A program made the position numbers and the translations under genes. Under the pieces are notes generated by a model, which made no database searches, was not told the origin of the DNA, and saw only the letters and a program-made list of their open reading frames with translations. A stretch of DNA of 64,000 nucleotides from Aldehydirespirator sp965116195 (GTDB taxonomy: Bacteria > Actinomycetota > Acidimicrobiia > Acidimicrobiales > Aldehydirespiratoraceae), in assembly GCA_965116195.1 (NCBI GenBank), contig OZ220491.1, forward strand, positions 1,674,001 to 1,738,000, read 5' to 3'. The stretch's first letter is position 1. Every line of letters starts with the position of its first letter. Positions 45,509 to 54,521 of the stretch are shown here, one piece after another.

Positions 45509-45700
45509 CACCGACCAGCGTTCCCTGACCGCCCCATGACACCGAACAGCGTTGCCTGACCGCCCCCATGACACCGAACAGCGTTCCCTGACCGCCCCCA
45601 TGACACCGACCAGCGTCCGTTACCGCCCGATGACACCGGGCAACACCTATGCCGGCCGGGAGGTAGCCACAAGATGACATGTGACCGCCCCATGGCACCG
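45497..45700. repeat. About 30-bp tandem repeats echoing the corrinoid-gene stop
   Basis: The gene end cgcccgatgacaccgaccag (with the TGA) is followed by at least four variants of ccgcccccatgacaccgaac + agcgttccctga, and a last ccgccccatggcaccgggca at about 45686. Confidence 0.88.
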
Positions 45701-46846
45701 GGCAACACCCTTGACCCTCCGATGACACTCATGACAGAGCCGCACGCGCCTGCGGGGGATCACGCGCCTTTGCGGGAGCACGCGCCTGCGGGGGATCACG
45801 CGCCTTTGCGGGAGCACGCGCCTGCGGGGGATCACGCGCCTTTGCGGGAGCACGCTGCACCGGATCGGGTGCTGATCATCGGCTGCGGCGCGCTGGCGCG
45901 TGAACTTCTTGAGATTGCGGCACGCAACGCAGAGCCGCAGGGCACAGGGGCTCCGACAGCAGGGCCCCCGATAGATGTGGAGTGCCTGCCTGCAAAGTTC
46001 CACAACCGCCCAGAGCAGATTGCGCCAGCCGTACGAAGCCGACTGCGAGCCGCCAAGGCCAGCGGCATCTACCGCACGATCCTGGTGGGCTACATGGACT
46101 GCGGCACAGGGGGTGTGCTTGACCGGGTCTGCGCCGAGGAGGGCGTGCAACGTCTGCCCGGAGCGCACTGCTATGAGATGTACGCAGGTGCTGAGACCTT
46201 TGCCGGATTGCAAGACCCAGAGCCTGGCACCTTCTATCTGACCGACTACCTGGTAAAGCACTTTGACCGCCTGATAATGGACGGCCTCGGCATCACCAGA
46301 CATCCTCAACTGCTTGAGACCTACTTCGGCCACTACACCCGCGTGGTGCATCTGGCGCAAAGCGATGATCCAGACCTGGCCCGGCAAGCCAAAAAAGCCG
46401 CTGACCAGCTGGGGCTGCGCTGCGAGCATGTCGCCACCGGAATTGCCGAGCTGTATCAACACGTGGTCAGACTGTCAAACAACCCAGCACAAACCGAAAC
46501 AGCAGACAGAATGGACGGTCATCGAACCAGGGTGAGGCTGTCAAGCACCCCAGCACAGACCGAAACGGCAGACAGCATGAACGGTCATCAAATCGGCGGC
46601 GTGGGTCGTCATCGAACCAGGGTGAGGCTGTCAAGCACCCCAGCACAGACCGAAACGGCAGACAGCATGAACGGTCATCAAATCGGCGGCGTGGGTCGTC
46701 ATCGAACCAGGGTGAGGCTGTCAAGCACCCCAGCACAGACCGAAACCCAGCCAACAACAGGCAGCAGCAAGCACACCGCACCGCCAAACTCCCTGAACCG
46801 CCCGACCCAACTCGAAACCCGCCCCACGGCAGCGAACACCATATGA
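45674..46846 (+). CDS. DUF1638 protein with repeat expansions at both ends
   Basis: 390 residues; DUF1638 proteins are usually about 200-230. The N-terminus holds three copies of HAPAGDHAPLRE (36 bp each). The family core follows: VLIIGCGALARELLEIAARN, LPAKFHNRPEQIAPAVRSRL, VGYMDCGTGGVLDRVCAEEG, PGAHCYEMYAG, GTFYLTDYLVKHFDRLIMDG and YFGHYTRVVHLAQSDDPDL. The C-terminus has three repeats of 30 residues (RVRLSSTPAQTETADSMNG..., 90 bp each, 46523-46760). The conserved Cys and His residues suggest metal or corrinoid binding; DUF1638 genes usually accompany MttB clusters. The stop overlaps the next ATG (ATGA). Confidence 0.85.
   Translation: MTCDRPMAPGNTLDPPMTLMTEPHAPAGDHAPLREHAPAGDHAPLREHAPAGDHAPLREHAAPDRVLIIGCGALARELLEIAARNAEPQGTGAPTAGPPIDVECLPAKFHNRPEQIAPAVRSRLRAAKASGIYRTILVGYMDCGTGGVLDRVCAEEGVQRLPGAHCYEMYAGAETFAGLQDPEPGTFYLTDYLVKHFDRLIMDGLGITRHPQLLETYFGHYTRVVHLAQSDDPDLARQAKKAADQLGLRCEHVATGIAELYQHVVRLSNNPAQTETADRMDGHRTRVRLSSTPAQTETADSMNGHQIGGVGRHRTRVRLSSTPAQTETADSMNGHQIGGVGRHRTRVRLSSTPAQTETQPTTGSSKHTAPPNSLNRPTQLETRPTAANTI
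45740..45850. repeat. 36-bp in-frame tandem repeat, three copies
   Basis: cacgcgcctgcgggggatca followed by cgcgcctttgcgggag is repeated three times and encodes HAPAGDHAPLRE. Confidence 0.95.
46523..46760. repeat. 90-bp in-frame tandem repeat, about 2.6 copies
   Basis: Units beginning cgaaccagggtgaggctgtc start at 46523, 46613 and 46703; the first two are almost identical. A shorter diverged start lies at about 46470. Confidence 0.95.
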
Positions 46847-47445
46847 GCAGCCCAACCCAGCCCCGCCGCAGCAGACGCCGCAACGACAAAGGCGACCTCG
46901 TGTTGATCCGCTGGCGTGACATTCCCGCGCAGGTGAACGCCGGTACCGGGACCAACCGAGTACAGCGGATCCTGCCCCGCCGGTTTCAAAGAGCCATTGA
47001 CCGGGCTGCGATGATCGCCGGCAAGACCCAGGCTTCTGAGTATGTCGGTGAATGGCGGCGCTCGCTTGTCCCCGGCACCCCCGACGATCCCGAGGCCGCA
47101 GCAATGGCGCTGGCGGCACAGCTGGAGGAGGCGTTCCCCAAAGAGCGCCTCAATGAGTACGTCAAAACCGGAGGCTGGGACCCGTCAGACTCGTCCAACC
47201 CGTCCAAGCCCATGACCACAACCAACGTCAATCAAACCTTTGATGAGGCGGCCCATGAGTCCAACGAGGCCCATGAACCGGCCAATGAGGCCAATGAGTC
47301 CCATGAAACCGTTGATGAACCGGCCCTTGAACCAGCCTATGAAAAGGCCGGCAGCACAACCAATCTATTGGGGCATCAGAAACTGAGTCGTCTTGAACCA
47401 GCCATTGAAACGGCCGACAGCACAACCAGAGAGGCAACGCCATGA
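46843..47445 (+). CDS. 'Virulence factor' domain (PF13769-type) protein with repetitive acidic tail
   Basis: 200 residues. The first 115 are the conserved domain: LVLIRWRDIPAQVNAGTGTN, RRFQRAIDRAAMIAGK, ASEYVGEWRRS and LNEYVKTGGWDPSD. The name is historical; genes of this family sit in MttB/corrinoid and MeTr clusters of many non-pathogens, and the function is unknown. The last 75 residues are a Glu/His/Ala/Asn-rich repeat (NEAHEPANEANESHE), apparently grown from 12-15-bp slippage units plus a longer LEPAxExAxSTT repeat. It overlaps both neighbours by ATGA, so translation is coupled through the three genes. Confidence 0.8.
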   Translation: MSSPTQPRRSRRRNDKGDLVLIRWRDIPAQVNAGTGTNRVQRILPRRFQRAIDRAAMIAGKTQASEYVGEWRRSLVPGTPDDPEAAAMALAAQLEEAFPKERLNEYVKTGGWDPSDSSNPSKPMTTTNVNQTFDEAAHESNEAHEPANEANESHETVDEPALEPAYEKAGSTTNLLGHQKLSRLEPAIETADSTTREATP

Positions 47446-48344
47446 CCCAGACAGTCATCAGTTCGGGCACACGGGAGGTGGTGATCAGCTTTGATCGTCC
47501 GTTCGTCATGATCGGGGAGCGCATCAACCCCACCGGACGCAAGTTGCTGGCACAGGAGATGCGCGACGGTGACTTCAGCCGGGTCGAGGCTGATGCCGTG
47601 GCCCAGACCGCAGCCGGCGCGCACATGCTTGACGTGAATGCGGGCATCCCGCTGGCTGACGAGCCGGCACTGCTGGCCCAGGCCATCAAGCTCGTACAGA
47701 GCGTGACCGATGTGCCACTGTCGATTGACTCCTCAGTCATCGAGGCTCTGGAGGCAGGCATCGCCGTCTATGAGGGCAAACCGCTGATCAACTCCGTCAC
47801 AGGTGAGGACGAGGTACTCGAACGGGTGCTGCCGCTTGTGGCGCGCCACGGAGCCGCTGTTGTCGCCATCTCCAACGACGAGACCGGCATCAGCGAGGAC
47901 CCTGAAGTGCGATTCGAGGTGGCCCGCAAGATCGTGCATCGGGCCGCTGACCATGGCATCGCCGCCGCAGACGTGGTGGTTGACCCGCTGGTGATGCCCA
48001 TTGGTGCCATGGCAACTGCCGGGAAGCAGGTGTTCCGTCTGATACGACGCCTGCGCGAGGAACTCGGCGTCAACACCACCTGTGGGGCCAGCAACGTGAG
48101 TTTCGGACTACCCGCACGGCACATGATCACGGGCACGTTCCTGTCAATGGCAATCAGCGCCGGACTGACCTCGGCCATAATGAACCCGTTGCATCCAGAG
48201 GTCAAGAACGCGGTCATGGCGGCTGACGTGCTCACCGGCAACGACCGTGACTGCGCAGCGTGGATTGCCGAGCACCGCGACCCCACGACCACCGGGCTGA
48301 GGGGCAGCCGTCAGCGCACCGGCAGGCGCAGAGGGGTTGCCTGA
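47442..48344 (+). CDS. Methyltetrahydrofolate--corrinoid methyltransferase (pterin-binding, MtgA/MeTr-like)
   Basis: 300 residues with the DHPS-like TIM barrel: FVMIGERINPTGRKLLAQEM, AGAHMLDVNAGIPLADE, PLSIDSSVIEALEAGI, GKPLINSVTGEDE, ISNDETGISEDPEVR, DVVVDPLVMPIGAM and TTCGASNVSFGLPAR. These are the tetrahydrofolate-binding residues of MetH/AcsE/MtgA-type enzymes. It transfers the corrinoid methyl group to tetrahydrofolate (or the reverse). The start overlaps the previous stop (ATGA). The C-terminal basic tail ends in a segment that is echoed downstream. Confidence 0.92.
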   Translation: MTQTVISSGTREVVISFDRPFVMIGERINPTGRKLLAQEMRDGDFSRVEADAVAQTAAGAHMLDVNAGIPLADEPALLAQAIKLVQSVTDVPLSIDSSVIEALEAGIAVYEGKPLINSVTGEDEVLERVLPLVARHGAAVVAISNDETGISEDPEVRFEVARKIVHRAADHGIAAADVVVDPLVMPIGAMATAGKQVFRLIRRLREELGVNTTCGASNVSFGLPARHMITGTFLSMAISAGLTSAIMNPLHPEVKNAVMAADVLTGNDRDCAAWIAEHRDPTTTGLRGSRQRTGRRRGVA

Positions 48345-48530
48345 CGCGCCGCCACACAGCCCCTACAAACTCGCAAAGTACATGACCTGGATATTGCAGG
48401 GCGCAGAGGGGTTGCCTGACCCGCCACCACACAGCCCCTACAAACTCGCAAAGTGCATGACGCAAGGTACATGACCTGGATTTTTCAGGGCGCAGAGGGG
48501 TTGCCTCACCCGTCACCGTCACCACACAGC
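48327..48530. repeat. Echo repeats of the methyltransferase 3' end, offsets 75 and 89
   Basis: cgcagaggggttgcctgac, with the stop codon, starts at 48327, 48402 and 48491. Each is followed by ccaccacacagcc; the first two also by ccctacaaactcgcaaag and atgacctgga. It fills the spacer to the corrinoid activator gene. Confidence 0.92.
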
Positions 48531-48553
48531 CTTGGGCCAGCGAGCCTGACACC

Positions 48554-50557
48554 ATGACTGACACGCGCACTGACACCTACACAGACAAGCGCAATGTGGT
48601 GTTCAACCCGTCAGGCAAGCGCATCGCGGTTGCCGCAGGTGCCACGTTGCTTGACGCGGCTCGTGCCGGAGGTGTTGACCTGGACTCCGTGTGCGGGGGC
48701 AGAGGCCTTTGTGGTCGCTGCCAGGTTGTGCCTGTCACACAAGCAGCACTGTCAGTACCCGGCCCGACCGAACTGCAATACCGAGGGCGGCGTCCGATTG
48801 CGCCCGACTGCCGACTCGGCTGCCAGGCACAGGTGTTGCACGATGTGGTGGTTGATGTCCCCGAGGCGAGTCAGGTACACCGCCCGGTGGTGCGCAAGAC
48901 CATAGACATCGGCGAGGTGACAATCGACCCCCACATCACGCTGCATTATGTCGAGTTGCCGGATGCCGTACTTGGTTTTGAGGCATCCGAGCTTGACCTC
49001 ATGTCCGAGGCGCTGGCTCTTGACTGGGGCATCCACAACGTCGAGTTTCCGTTACCGACGCTGGCGATGCTGTCGTTGGCGCTGGCGGCATCCGACCGTG
49101 CCGTCACAGTGGTGCTGCACAACCGTCAGACGGTGCTGGCGGTGCGACCCGGCTACTCCGATGAAGCCTTCGGCATTGCTGTGGACATCGGCTCCACCAC
49201 CATCGCCGGCTACCTGTTGGAACTCGCCTCAGGTGAACTGGTGGCCGCGTCGGGCGTGATGAACCCCCAGATCCGCTTCGGCGAAGATTTGATGAGCCGG
49301 GTCTCCTACGTGATGATGAATCCCGCTGGTGCCTCGGAGTTGACGACCGCCGTGCGGGCCGCAGTCAGTGATCTCGCCAGCGACTTGTGCACAACTGCGA
49401 GCGTGCGGTCCGAACATGTGCATGACCTGGTGGTGGTGGGCAACCCGATCATGCATCACCTGCTGGTCGGCATTGACCCCACACCACTGGGGGCAGCCCC
49501 GTTCATCCTCACCACTTCCGCACCCGTGAGGGGACGGGCAACCGACATAGGCGTGTCGTTGCCGTATTCGGCACTGTATGTGGGGCCGTGCATCGCCGGT
49601 CATGTCGGCGCTGACGCAGCCGCAGCAGTGCTGGCAGAAGGCCCACATCGCAGCACCGAGCCGATGCTGGTGGTTGATGTCGGTACCAACGCCGAGATCA
49701 TTCTGGGTGACAGGAAACGGGTGTTCGCTGCTTCAAGTCCCACCGGCCCCGCCTTTGAGGGCGCACAAATCAGCTGCGGCCAGCGGGCCACGGCTGGAGC
49801 GGTGGAACGCGTGCGCATAGACCGTGACACTTGGACTCCCCGTTTCAAGGTGATCGGCTGTGACCTGTGGTCCGATCACCCGGACTTTGCTCAACAACTG
49901 CATAAGGGCGGACTGGAGGTGTCAGGTCTCTGCGGATCAGGGATCATCGAGGTCATTGCCGAGATGTTCCTGGCCGGGATAATTGATTCCCAGGGCAGGA
50001 TCGCACCCGCCACAGGCCGTCGTGGCGCGCCGGTGGTACCAGACGGTCGCACCTTTCGATATGTACTGCAAACAGAACCGATTCCGCTGTCAATCACACA
50101 AAATGACGTGCGTGCGATACAGTTGGCCAAAGCCGCTCTAAGGGCCGGAATCGACCTGTTGCGCGAGCATGCCGGTGTGACAGAGGTACATGACATCCGT
50201 CTGGCCGGAGCCTTCGGAACCCACATCGACCCCCTCAGGGCAATGGTGCTGGGCCTTGTGCCGGACAGTCCTGTGGCAGGCGTGCGTGCCGTTGGCAACG
50301 CTGCCGGTGTCGGCGCAGCCAGAATGCTGCTGTCGGGTGACCAACGCGCCGAACTTGAGAACCAGGTACGCTCAATCACCAAGATTGAGACGGCTACTGA
50401 GCCTCGCTTCCAGGAACTGTTCGTGGCTGCCATGGCGTTCCCTCACAGCACCCGGACGACACCTCATCTGGCCACCTCAATTGATCTGCCCGAGCAAGCA
50501 CCAGCGCAGGTTGAACCAGGTCGCCGACGTAGGCGCAGCGCCGGGTCTGTCGCCTGA
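48554..50557 (+). CDS. Corrinoid-activation ferredoxin/ASKHA protein (RACo/RamA-like, DUF4445)
   Basis: 667 residues. The N-terminal 2Fe-2S domain has SVCGGRGLCGRCQV and a fourth Cys in RLGCQAQV. A linker leads to an ASKHA ATPase: FGIAVDIGSTTIAGYLLEL (phosphate 1), VVVGNPIMHHLLVGIDP, VVDVGTNAEIILG (phosphate 2) and GLCGSGIIEVIAEMF (adenosine). It would reduce inactive Co(II) corrinoid protein back to Co(I) using ATP, serving the corrinoid protein coded at 44771. RamA is 4Fe-4S; the spacing here fits the 2Fe-2S RACo type. It stands between methyltransferase genes on the same strand. Confidence 0.92.
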   Translation: MTDTRTDTYTDKRNVVFNPSGKRIAVAAGATLLDAARAGGVDLDSVCGGRGLCGRCQVVPVTQAALSVPGPTELQYRGRRPIAPDCRLGCQAQVLHDVVVDVPEASQVHRPVVRKTIDIGEVTIDPHITLHYVELPDAVLGFEASELDLMSEALALDWGIHNVEFPLPTLAMLSLALAASDRAVTVVLHNRQTVLAVRPGYSDEAFGIAVDIGSTTIAGYLLELASGELVAASGVMNPQIRFGEDLMSRVSYVMMNPAGASELTTAVRAAVSDLASDLCTTASVRSEHVHDLVVVGNPIMHHLLVGIDPTPLGAAPFILTTSAPVRGRATDIGVSLPYSALYVGPCIAGHVGADAAAAVLAEGPHRSTEPMLVVDVGTNAEIILGDRKRVFAASSPTGPAFEGAQISCGQRATAGAVERVRIDRDTWTPRFKVIGCDLWSDHPDFAQQLHKGGLEVSGLCGSGIIEVIAEMFLAGIIDSQGRIAPATGRRGAPVVPDGRTFRYVLQTEPIPLSITQNDVRAIQLAKAALRAGIDLLREHAGVTEVHDIRLAGAFGTHIDPLRAMVLGLVPDSPVAGVRAVGNAAGVGAARMLLSGDQRAELENQVRSITKIETATEPRFQELFVAAMAFPHSTRTTPHLATSIDLPEQAPAQVEPGRRRRRSAGSVA

Positions 50558-50592
50558 TGTTCTTGACGGCCCTCGGAACCAACCCCAGCCAG

Positions 50593-50735
50593 CAAAGCAA
50601 GCCAGGAGCGAAGCGTTATGAAAGTCATGGTCCGGCACAGGCGGCACAACCTGCAGAGCAAGCCAGGAGCGAAGCCTGGTAGGAAGACCGTGAGCCCGAC
50701 ATCCTGGACCGTGAGCCCGGCATCCTGAGCCGGTA
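50593..50735. repeat. Direct repeats in the spacer before the first mttB homologue
   Basis: agagcaagccaggagcgaag-type sequence occurs at about 50595 and 50657. ggaccgtgagcccg(a/g)catcctg occurs twice, 21 bp apart, at about 50688-50730. Confidence 0.8.
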
Positions 50736-50738
50736 CCC

Positions 50739-52274
50739 ATGAGCGAGCTGCGGAGCCGCAGAGGTGGTGGACGGGCCGGACGTCGGGCCTCACGAGCCTC
50801 CGCAGCCTTGGCGGCACCGCCGTATCTGACCAGGCGCATTCCGCCGATCGAGATAATTGATGTCGAGGGCCTTGAGGCGATTGAGCGCAATGCCGAGACC
50901 ATCCTGGCTGAGGTGGGAATCGCCTTTCAGGAATTCCCTGAAGCCTTGGACGCCTGGCACCAGGCCGGTGCGAGCATTGACGGTGAGCTTGTGAAGTTCC
51001 CGCCGGGCCTGTGCCGCCAGATCGTCCAGGACAATGCCCCCACCACCTACACGCAGCACGCGCGCAACCCCGAGCGCAACATCAAGGTGGGCGGCAATTC
51101 CACCGTGTTCGCACCCAACTACGGCTCGCCTTTCGTGATGGATCTGGACAATGGTCGCCGCTACGCCACGCTTGCAGACTTCGAGAACGTGGTCAAGCTC
51201 TGCTATACCCTCCCACAGTTGCACCACAGTGGCGGCACGGTGTGCGAACCCGTTGACGTGCCGGTCAACAAACGCCATCTGGACATGGTGTACGCGCACC
51301 TTCGCTACAGCGACAAGCCGTTCATGGGCTCAGTGACAGCCCGGGAGCGAGCCGCAGACTCTATTGAGATGGCACGCATCGCTTTCGGGGGTGACCTGGC
51401 TGAACGCACTGTGATGACATCACTGATCAACGCGTCCTCACCCATGCGATGGGATGCCACCATGCTCGGCGCAGCCACCGAATACGCCCGTGCCAACCAG
51501 GCATGCATCATCAGCCCGTTCATCCTGGCCGGGGCGATGTCGCCCGTCACGGTGGCGGGTCTGGCTGCTCAAGCCCTCGCTGAGGCGCTTTCGGGCATGG
51601 CCTATCTGCAACTCGTGCGTCCGGGCGCACCGGTCGTGTTCGGCACGTTTGCCTCCTCCATGTCCATGGCCACCGGTGCCCCGACTTTCGGCACGCCAGA
51701 GGCAGGACAGGCGATCTTCGTGATGGCTGCTCTGGCACGGCGTCTCGGCGTGCCCTTCCGTTCCGGTGGACAGTTCACATCGTCCAAACTGCCTGACGCC
51801 CAGGCAGCCTATGAGTCGGCCCACACGCTGTTACCGACAGTGCAGGCAGGGGTGAACTTTGTGTTGCATGCCGCCGGCTGGCAAGAGGGTGGCCTGGTGA
51901 TGGGTTACGAGAAGTTGATTCTTGACGCAGACCAGCTGGGTGCCATGGAGGTATATGCCCGTGGCATTGACCTCAGTGACAACGGCCAGGCCATGGAAGC
52001 CTTCCGCAGCAACACCCACGGCGATCACTTCCTGGGCAATGCCCACACACTCGCCAATTTTCAGTCCGCCTTCTGGCGTTCGGACATCGCGGATGCAGCC
52101 AGTTTTGAGCAGTGGCAGGAAGAGGGTTCGTTGAGTGCCGCCAAGCGAGCCAACGCCCGCTGGAAGAAACTGCTGGCAACATACGAGCCGCCGCCTGTTG
52201 ACGAGGCTGTTGATGCTGAGTTGCGCGACTATGTGGCCCGACGCAAGTCAGAAATGCCAGACGAAGTCGGCTGA
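50739..52274 (+). CDS. Trimethylamine methyltransferase (MttB)-family protein 1, non-pyrrolysine
   Basis: 511 residues without any in-frame stop, so no pyrrolysine codon: a MtgB-type homologue. Conserved blocks: AETILAEVGIAFQEFPEAL, FAPNYGSPFVMDLDNGRRYA, VCEPVDVPVNKRHLDMVYA, INASSPMRWDATMLG, SPFILAGAMSPVTVAGL, QLVRPGAPVVFGTF, PFRSGGQFTSSKLPDAQAAY and NTHGDHFLGNAHT. The family demethylates N-methylated compounds to a cognate corrinoid protein; known non-Pyl members use glycine betaine, proline betaine, carnitine or gamma-butyrobetaine. A basic N-terminus (RSRRGGGRAGRRASRAS) precedes the barrel. Likely the catalytic end of the operon starting at 44771. Confidence 0.92.
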   Translation: MSELRSRRGGGRAGRRASRASAALAAPPYLTRRIPPIEIIDVEGLEAIERNAETILAEVGIAFQEFPEALDAWHQAGASIDGELVKFPPGLCRQIVQDNAPTTYTQHARNPERNIKVGGNSTVFAPNYGSPFVMDLDNGRRYATLADFENVVKLCYTLPQLHHSGGTVCEPVDVPVNKRHLDMVYAHLRYSDKPFMGSVTARERAADSIEMARIAFGGDLAERTVMTSLINASSPMRWDATMLGAATEYARANQACIISPFILAGAMSPVTVAGLAAQALAEALSGMAYLQLVRPGAPVVFGTFASSMSMATGAPTFGTPEAGQAIFVMAALARRLGVPFRSGGQFTSSKLPDAQAAYESAHTLLPTVQAGVNFVLHAAGWQEGGLVMGYEKLILDADQLGAMEVYARGIDLSDNGQAMEAFRSNTHGDHFLGNAHTLANFQSAFWRSDIADAASFEQWQEEGSLSAAKRANARWKKLLATYEPPPVDEAVDAELRDYVARRKSEMPDEVG

Positions 52275-52340
52275 CCCCAGCCCGAACCGACCCGCCCCTC
52301 TGAGCGAGCCGGTCAAGCCGACCAGCCCGGTCTGGGTGAG

Positions 52341-52688
52341 CTAGCCCGACACCGGACGGTCGGGACGGCGCAGCCCGATCAGATCACCTGCTGCGTGCAA
52401 CTCGAAATGCCACACATCCAGATCATCCGGACTGCTTTCGCGCAACGAAGACACGGCGTGCCAGATCGCAAGGCGAGCAGCCCGAACGGTTGCCTCAGGC
52501 GACTCGGAGGCATGAGAGACGGCGGCGTAACCGGCAGAGATGCCGGCGTACACGTCACCATGCACAGCCACCGAGGCCGCCGCCCATTCCGCCAATGCCC
52601 GCAGTGCCCGGGGCCGAGACCGATTGACCGGATCGTCAAACACCGCCTCAACCCACGAGTGCCAGGCTGTTGAACCTCGCTCCACCAT
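52341..52688 (-). CDS. Hypothetical protein, 115 residues
   Basis: Starts at ATG 52688 with GGAAGGAGC 5-6 bases upstream. Mostly helical; LAEWAAASVAVHGDVYAGIS and ATVRAARLAIWHAVSSLRES suggest a compact helical bundle. LDVWHFELHAAGDLIGLRRP ends it. No family recognised. It converges on the first mttB homologue; the frame upstream to 52937 is antisense to the MFS gene end and is not used. Confidence 0.6.
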   Translation of the reverse strand: MVERGSTAWHSWVEAVFDDPVNRSRPRALRALAEWAAASVAVHGDVYAGISAGYAAVSHASESPEATVRAARLAIWHAVSSLRESSPDDLDVWHFELHAAGDLIGLRRPDRPVSG

Positions 52689-52812
52689 GACTGCTCCTTC
52701 CATTGATCCCTGAGTGTGATCCTTGGGTGATCCTTTGAGTTCCTGCCTCTCAACACTAGAGGCATTCAACGACGATAACGGCCTTGAGAGGCTTTGGGCG
52801 GTCGGATCGGGT

Positions 52813-54114
52813 TCAGCCACGCCGAGGACGGCGCAACAGACCCGCGGCCACAGCAGAAGCTCGAAGCGGCCAGGGATCGAACTGGCCCTGCTCTTCGACC
52901 GGCAGCGCCTTGTGTACAAATATGCGGTAAACGACATAGGCCGCTATAACCAGATGACAGGTCACGAGCACAACGAAGTACATCCATGCCGCCACCACTG
53001 CCATCAACGCGCCACCCAGGGTCGGCCCGACCACGGCTCCCACACCACTGACCCGAACCACTGAGGCGCTGGCACCGGTCAACTGCGCAGGCGAGACGCT
53101 GTCAGCGGTTGTGGCAACAGCCAGGGAGTAGAGCGGAAACGTCGAGCCGCCATGCACAAACATGAACAGCAGAGACAGCAACGACCCGGGTCTCACCATC
53201 AGATGCAGCCCCGCTGATCCAGCCGCGGTGATAGCGACAGTCAAAATCACCAGACGACGAGGCACTCGGTCTGACACACTGCCGATCAGCCATTGAAAAC
53301 AGATTGAACCCACCACGGGTGCCACGACGAACAGTGAGATACGCGAGGCGGGCAGGCCCTCATTGGCTGCAAAGTACGCTCCGAGACCCATCATGCAGCC
53401 ATGTGACACGCCGACCCAGAACGCGGTTTGGATACCCAGAGGAATTATCTTGATCAGCCGACTCAGCGATATCGGCTCAGGAACCGACAGAGGCGGAGCG
53501 GTGGACGCCGACAATGCCACCGGCACCAGCGCCACCGACATCAACACCGAGGCGATCACAAACAACTTGAAACCAGCCGGGTCGGCGCTGTTGAGCAACA
53601 GCTGGCCACTACCCAACCCACCCATCGTCACAATCATGTACCGTGACAGCATGCGCCCTCTGGTGGCGTTGGTGGCCATGTCGTTGAGCCACGATTCGAC
53701 GGTCACCAGGATTCCGGCCAGACAAATTCCGAACACGAACCTCAGCAATGTCCACGCCACCGGATGGATCAGGATCAAATGCGTCAACGCTGCGGCTGAG
53801 GCCAGCGAAGCCAGCGCGGCGAATACTCTGATGTGACCGACGGTTGACACGAAGTGCTCTGCTGTCTTGGTGCCCAGAAGGAAGCCGAGAAAGTTACCTG
53901 TCATCAAAATGCCGGTGACGACCAAGCCGAAGTTCTCCAACTCGGCTCGCACACCCAGCGTCACACGCAGCAGCCCGTTGCAGCACATGACCAGGGCCAC
54001 GCCCACCAGCAAGGACTGCACCGCACGCAGCCCGTCGGCCCGGGACTCAATCCACGGCCCGCCCTGGACCGAGTCGTCCTGAGGCTCGGGAAAAGACCCT
54101 TGCGCAGCGCTCAT
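52813..54114 (-). CDS. MFS transporter
   Basis: 433 residues from ATG 54114. Twelve membrane segments are expected; the loop 2-3 signature appears as FLLGTKTAEHFVSTVGHIRV and the loop 8-9 copy as IGSVSDRVPRRLVIL. It resembles the YcaD/YfkF-type MFS group. Its place inside the methyl-transfer island suggests uptake or export of the methylated substrate, but the family gives no substrate. Confidence 0.85.
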   Translation of the reverse strand: MSAAQGSFPEPQDDSVQGGPWIESRADGLRAVQSLLVGVALVMCCNGLLRVTLGVRAELENFGLVVTGILMTGNFLGFLLGTKTAEHFVSTVGHIRVFAALASLASAAALTHLILIHPVAWTLLRFVFGICLAGILVTVESWLNDMATNATRGRMLSRYMIVTMGGLGSGQLLLNSADPAGFKLFVIASVLMSVALVPVALSASTAPPLSVPEPISLSRLIKIIPLGIQTAFWVGVSHGCMMGLGAYFAANEGLPASRISLFVVAPVVGSICFQWLIGSVSDRVPRRLVILTVAITAAGSAGLHLMVRPGSLLSLLFMFVHGGSTFPLYSLAVATTADSVSPAQLTGASASVVRVSGVGAVVGPTLGGALMAVVAAWMYFVVLVTCHLVIAAYVVYRIFVHKALPVEEQGQFDPWPLRASAVAAGLLRRPRRG

Positions 54115-54254
54115 TGTGGGATCGTAACTGCGCGCCGCTCCAGCAGTTGCCGGGACGACAGCTCCATGCACAACCACGACAACTAGCTCGGGCCCTCCCT
54201 CACTCCAGCCGGTGCGCAAGCACCGGCCCGGGTACCTGATTTTGGATGGGTGCT

Positions 54255-54410
54255 CTAGGCGGAGCGTCGCCCCTTGTAGGGCTGGTTTGCGGCTGTGCCA
54301 GCCACACGCAGCACACTCTCAGCCACCCCGACCGCGTAGCCTGGGCCCAGCGCGTCGCGCCAAACCTCAGCCGCTTGGAGTTTTGTATTGCGGGTCTCAG
54401 ATGAACTCAT
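54255..54410 (-). CDS. Conserved-looking 51-residue small protein
   Basis: Below common ORF length limits. The ATG at 54410 has AAAGGAG 8 bases upstream, the best site in the region. The product begins MSSSETRNTKLQAAEVWRDA and continues GPGYAVGVAESVLRVAGTAA to a TAG at 54255. No family recognised. It lies between the GMC oxidoreductase and the MFS gene, all on the minus strand, so it may be part of that transcript. Confidence 0.5.
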   Translation of the reverse strand: MSSSETRNTKLQAAEVWRDALGPGYAVGVAESVLRVAGTAANQPYKGRRSA

Positions 54411-54521
54411 GGCAACTCCTTTGTCACCTTGGTTCTGCCGCTGTCTGCGGTACCGTGAAGGCTACCCGTCCACGGGCGTGTCGTGCATGGCGACAACAGG
54501 TTTTTTGTCGGGTGACTTGCG

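Noticed and set aside
50739..52274. Pyrrolysine-containing MttB
   Set aside because: Neither MttB-family frame contains an internal TAG; both are continuous 511-codon frames, and no pyl genes are visible.
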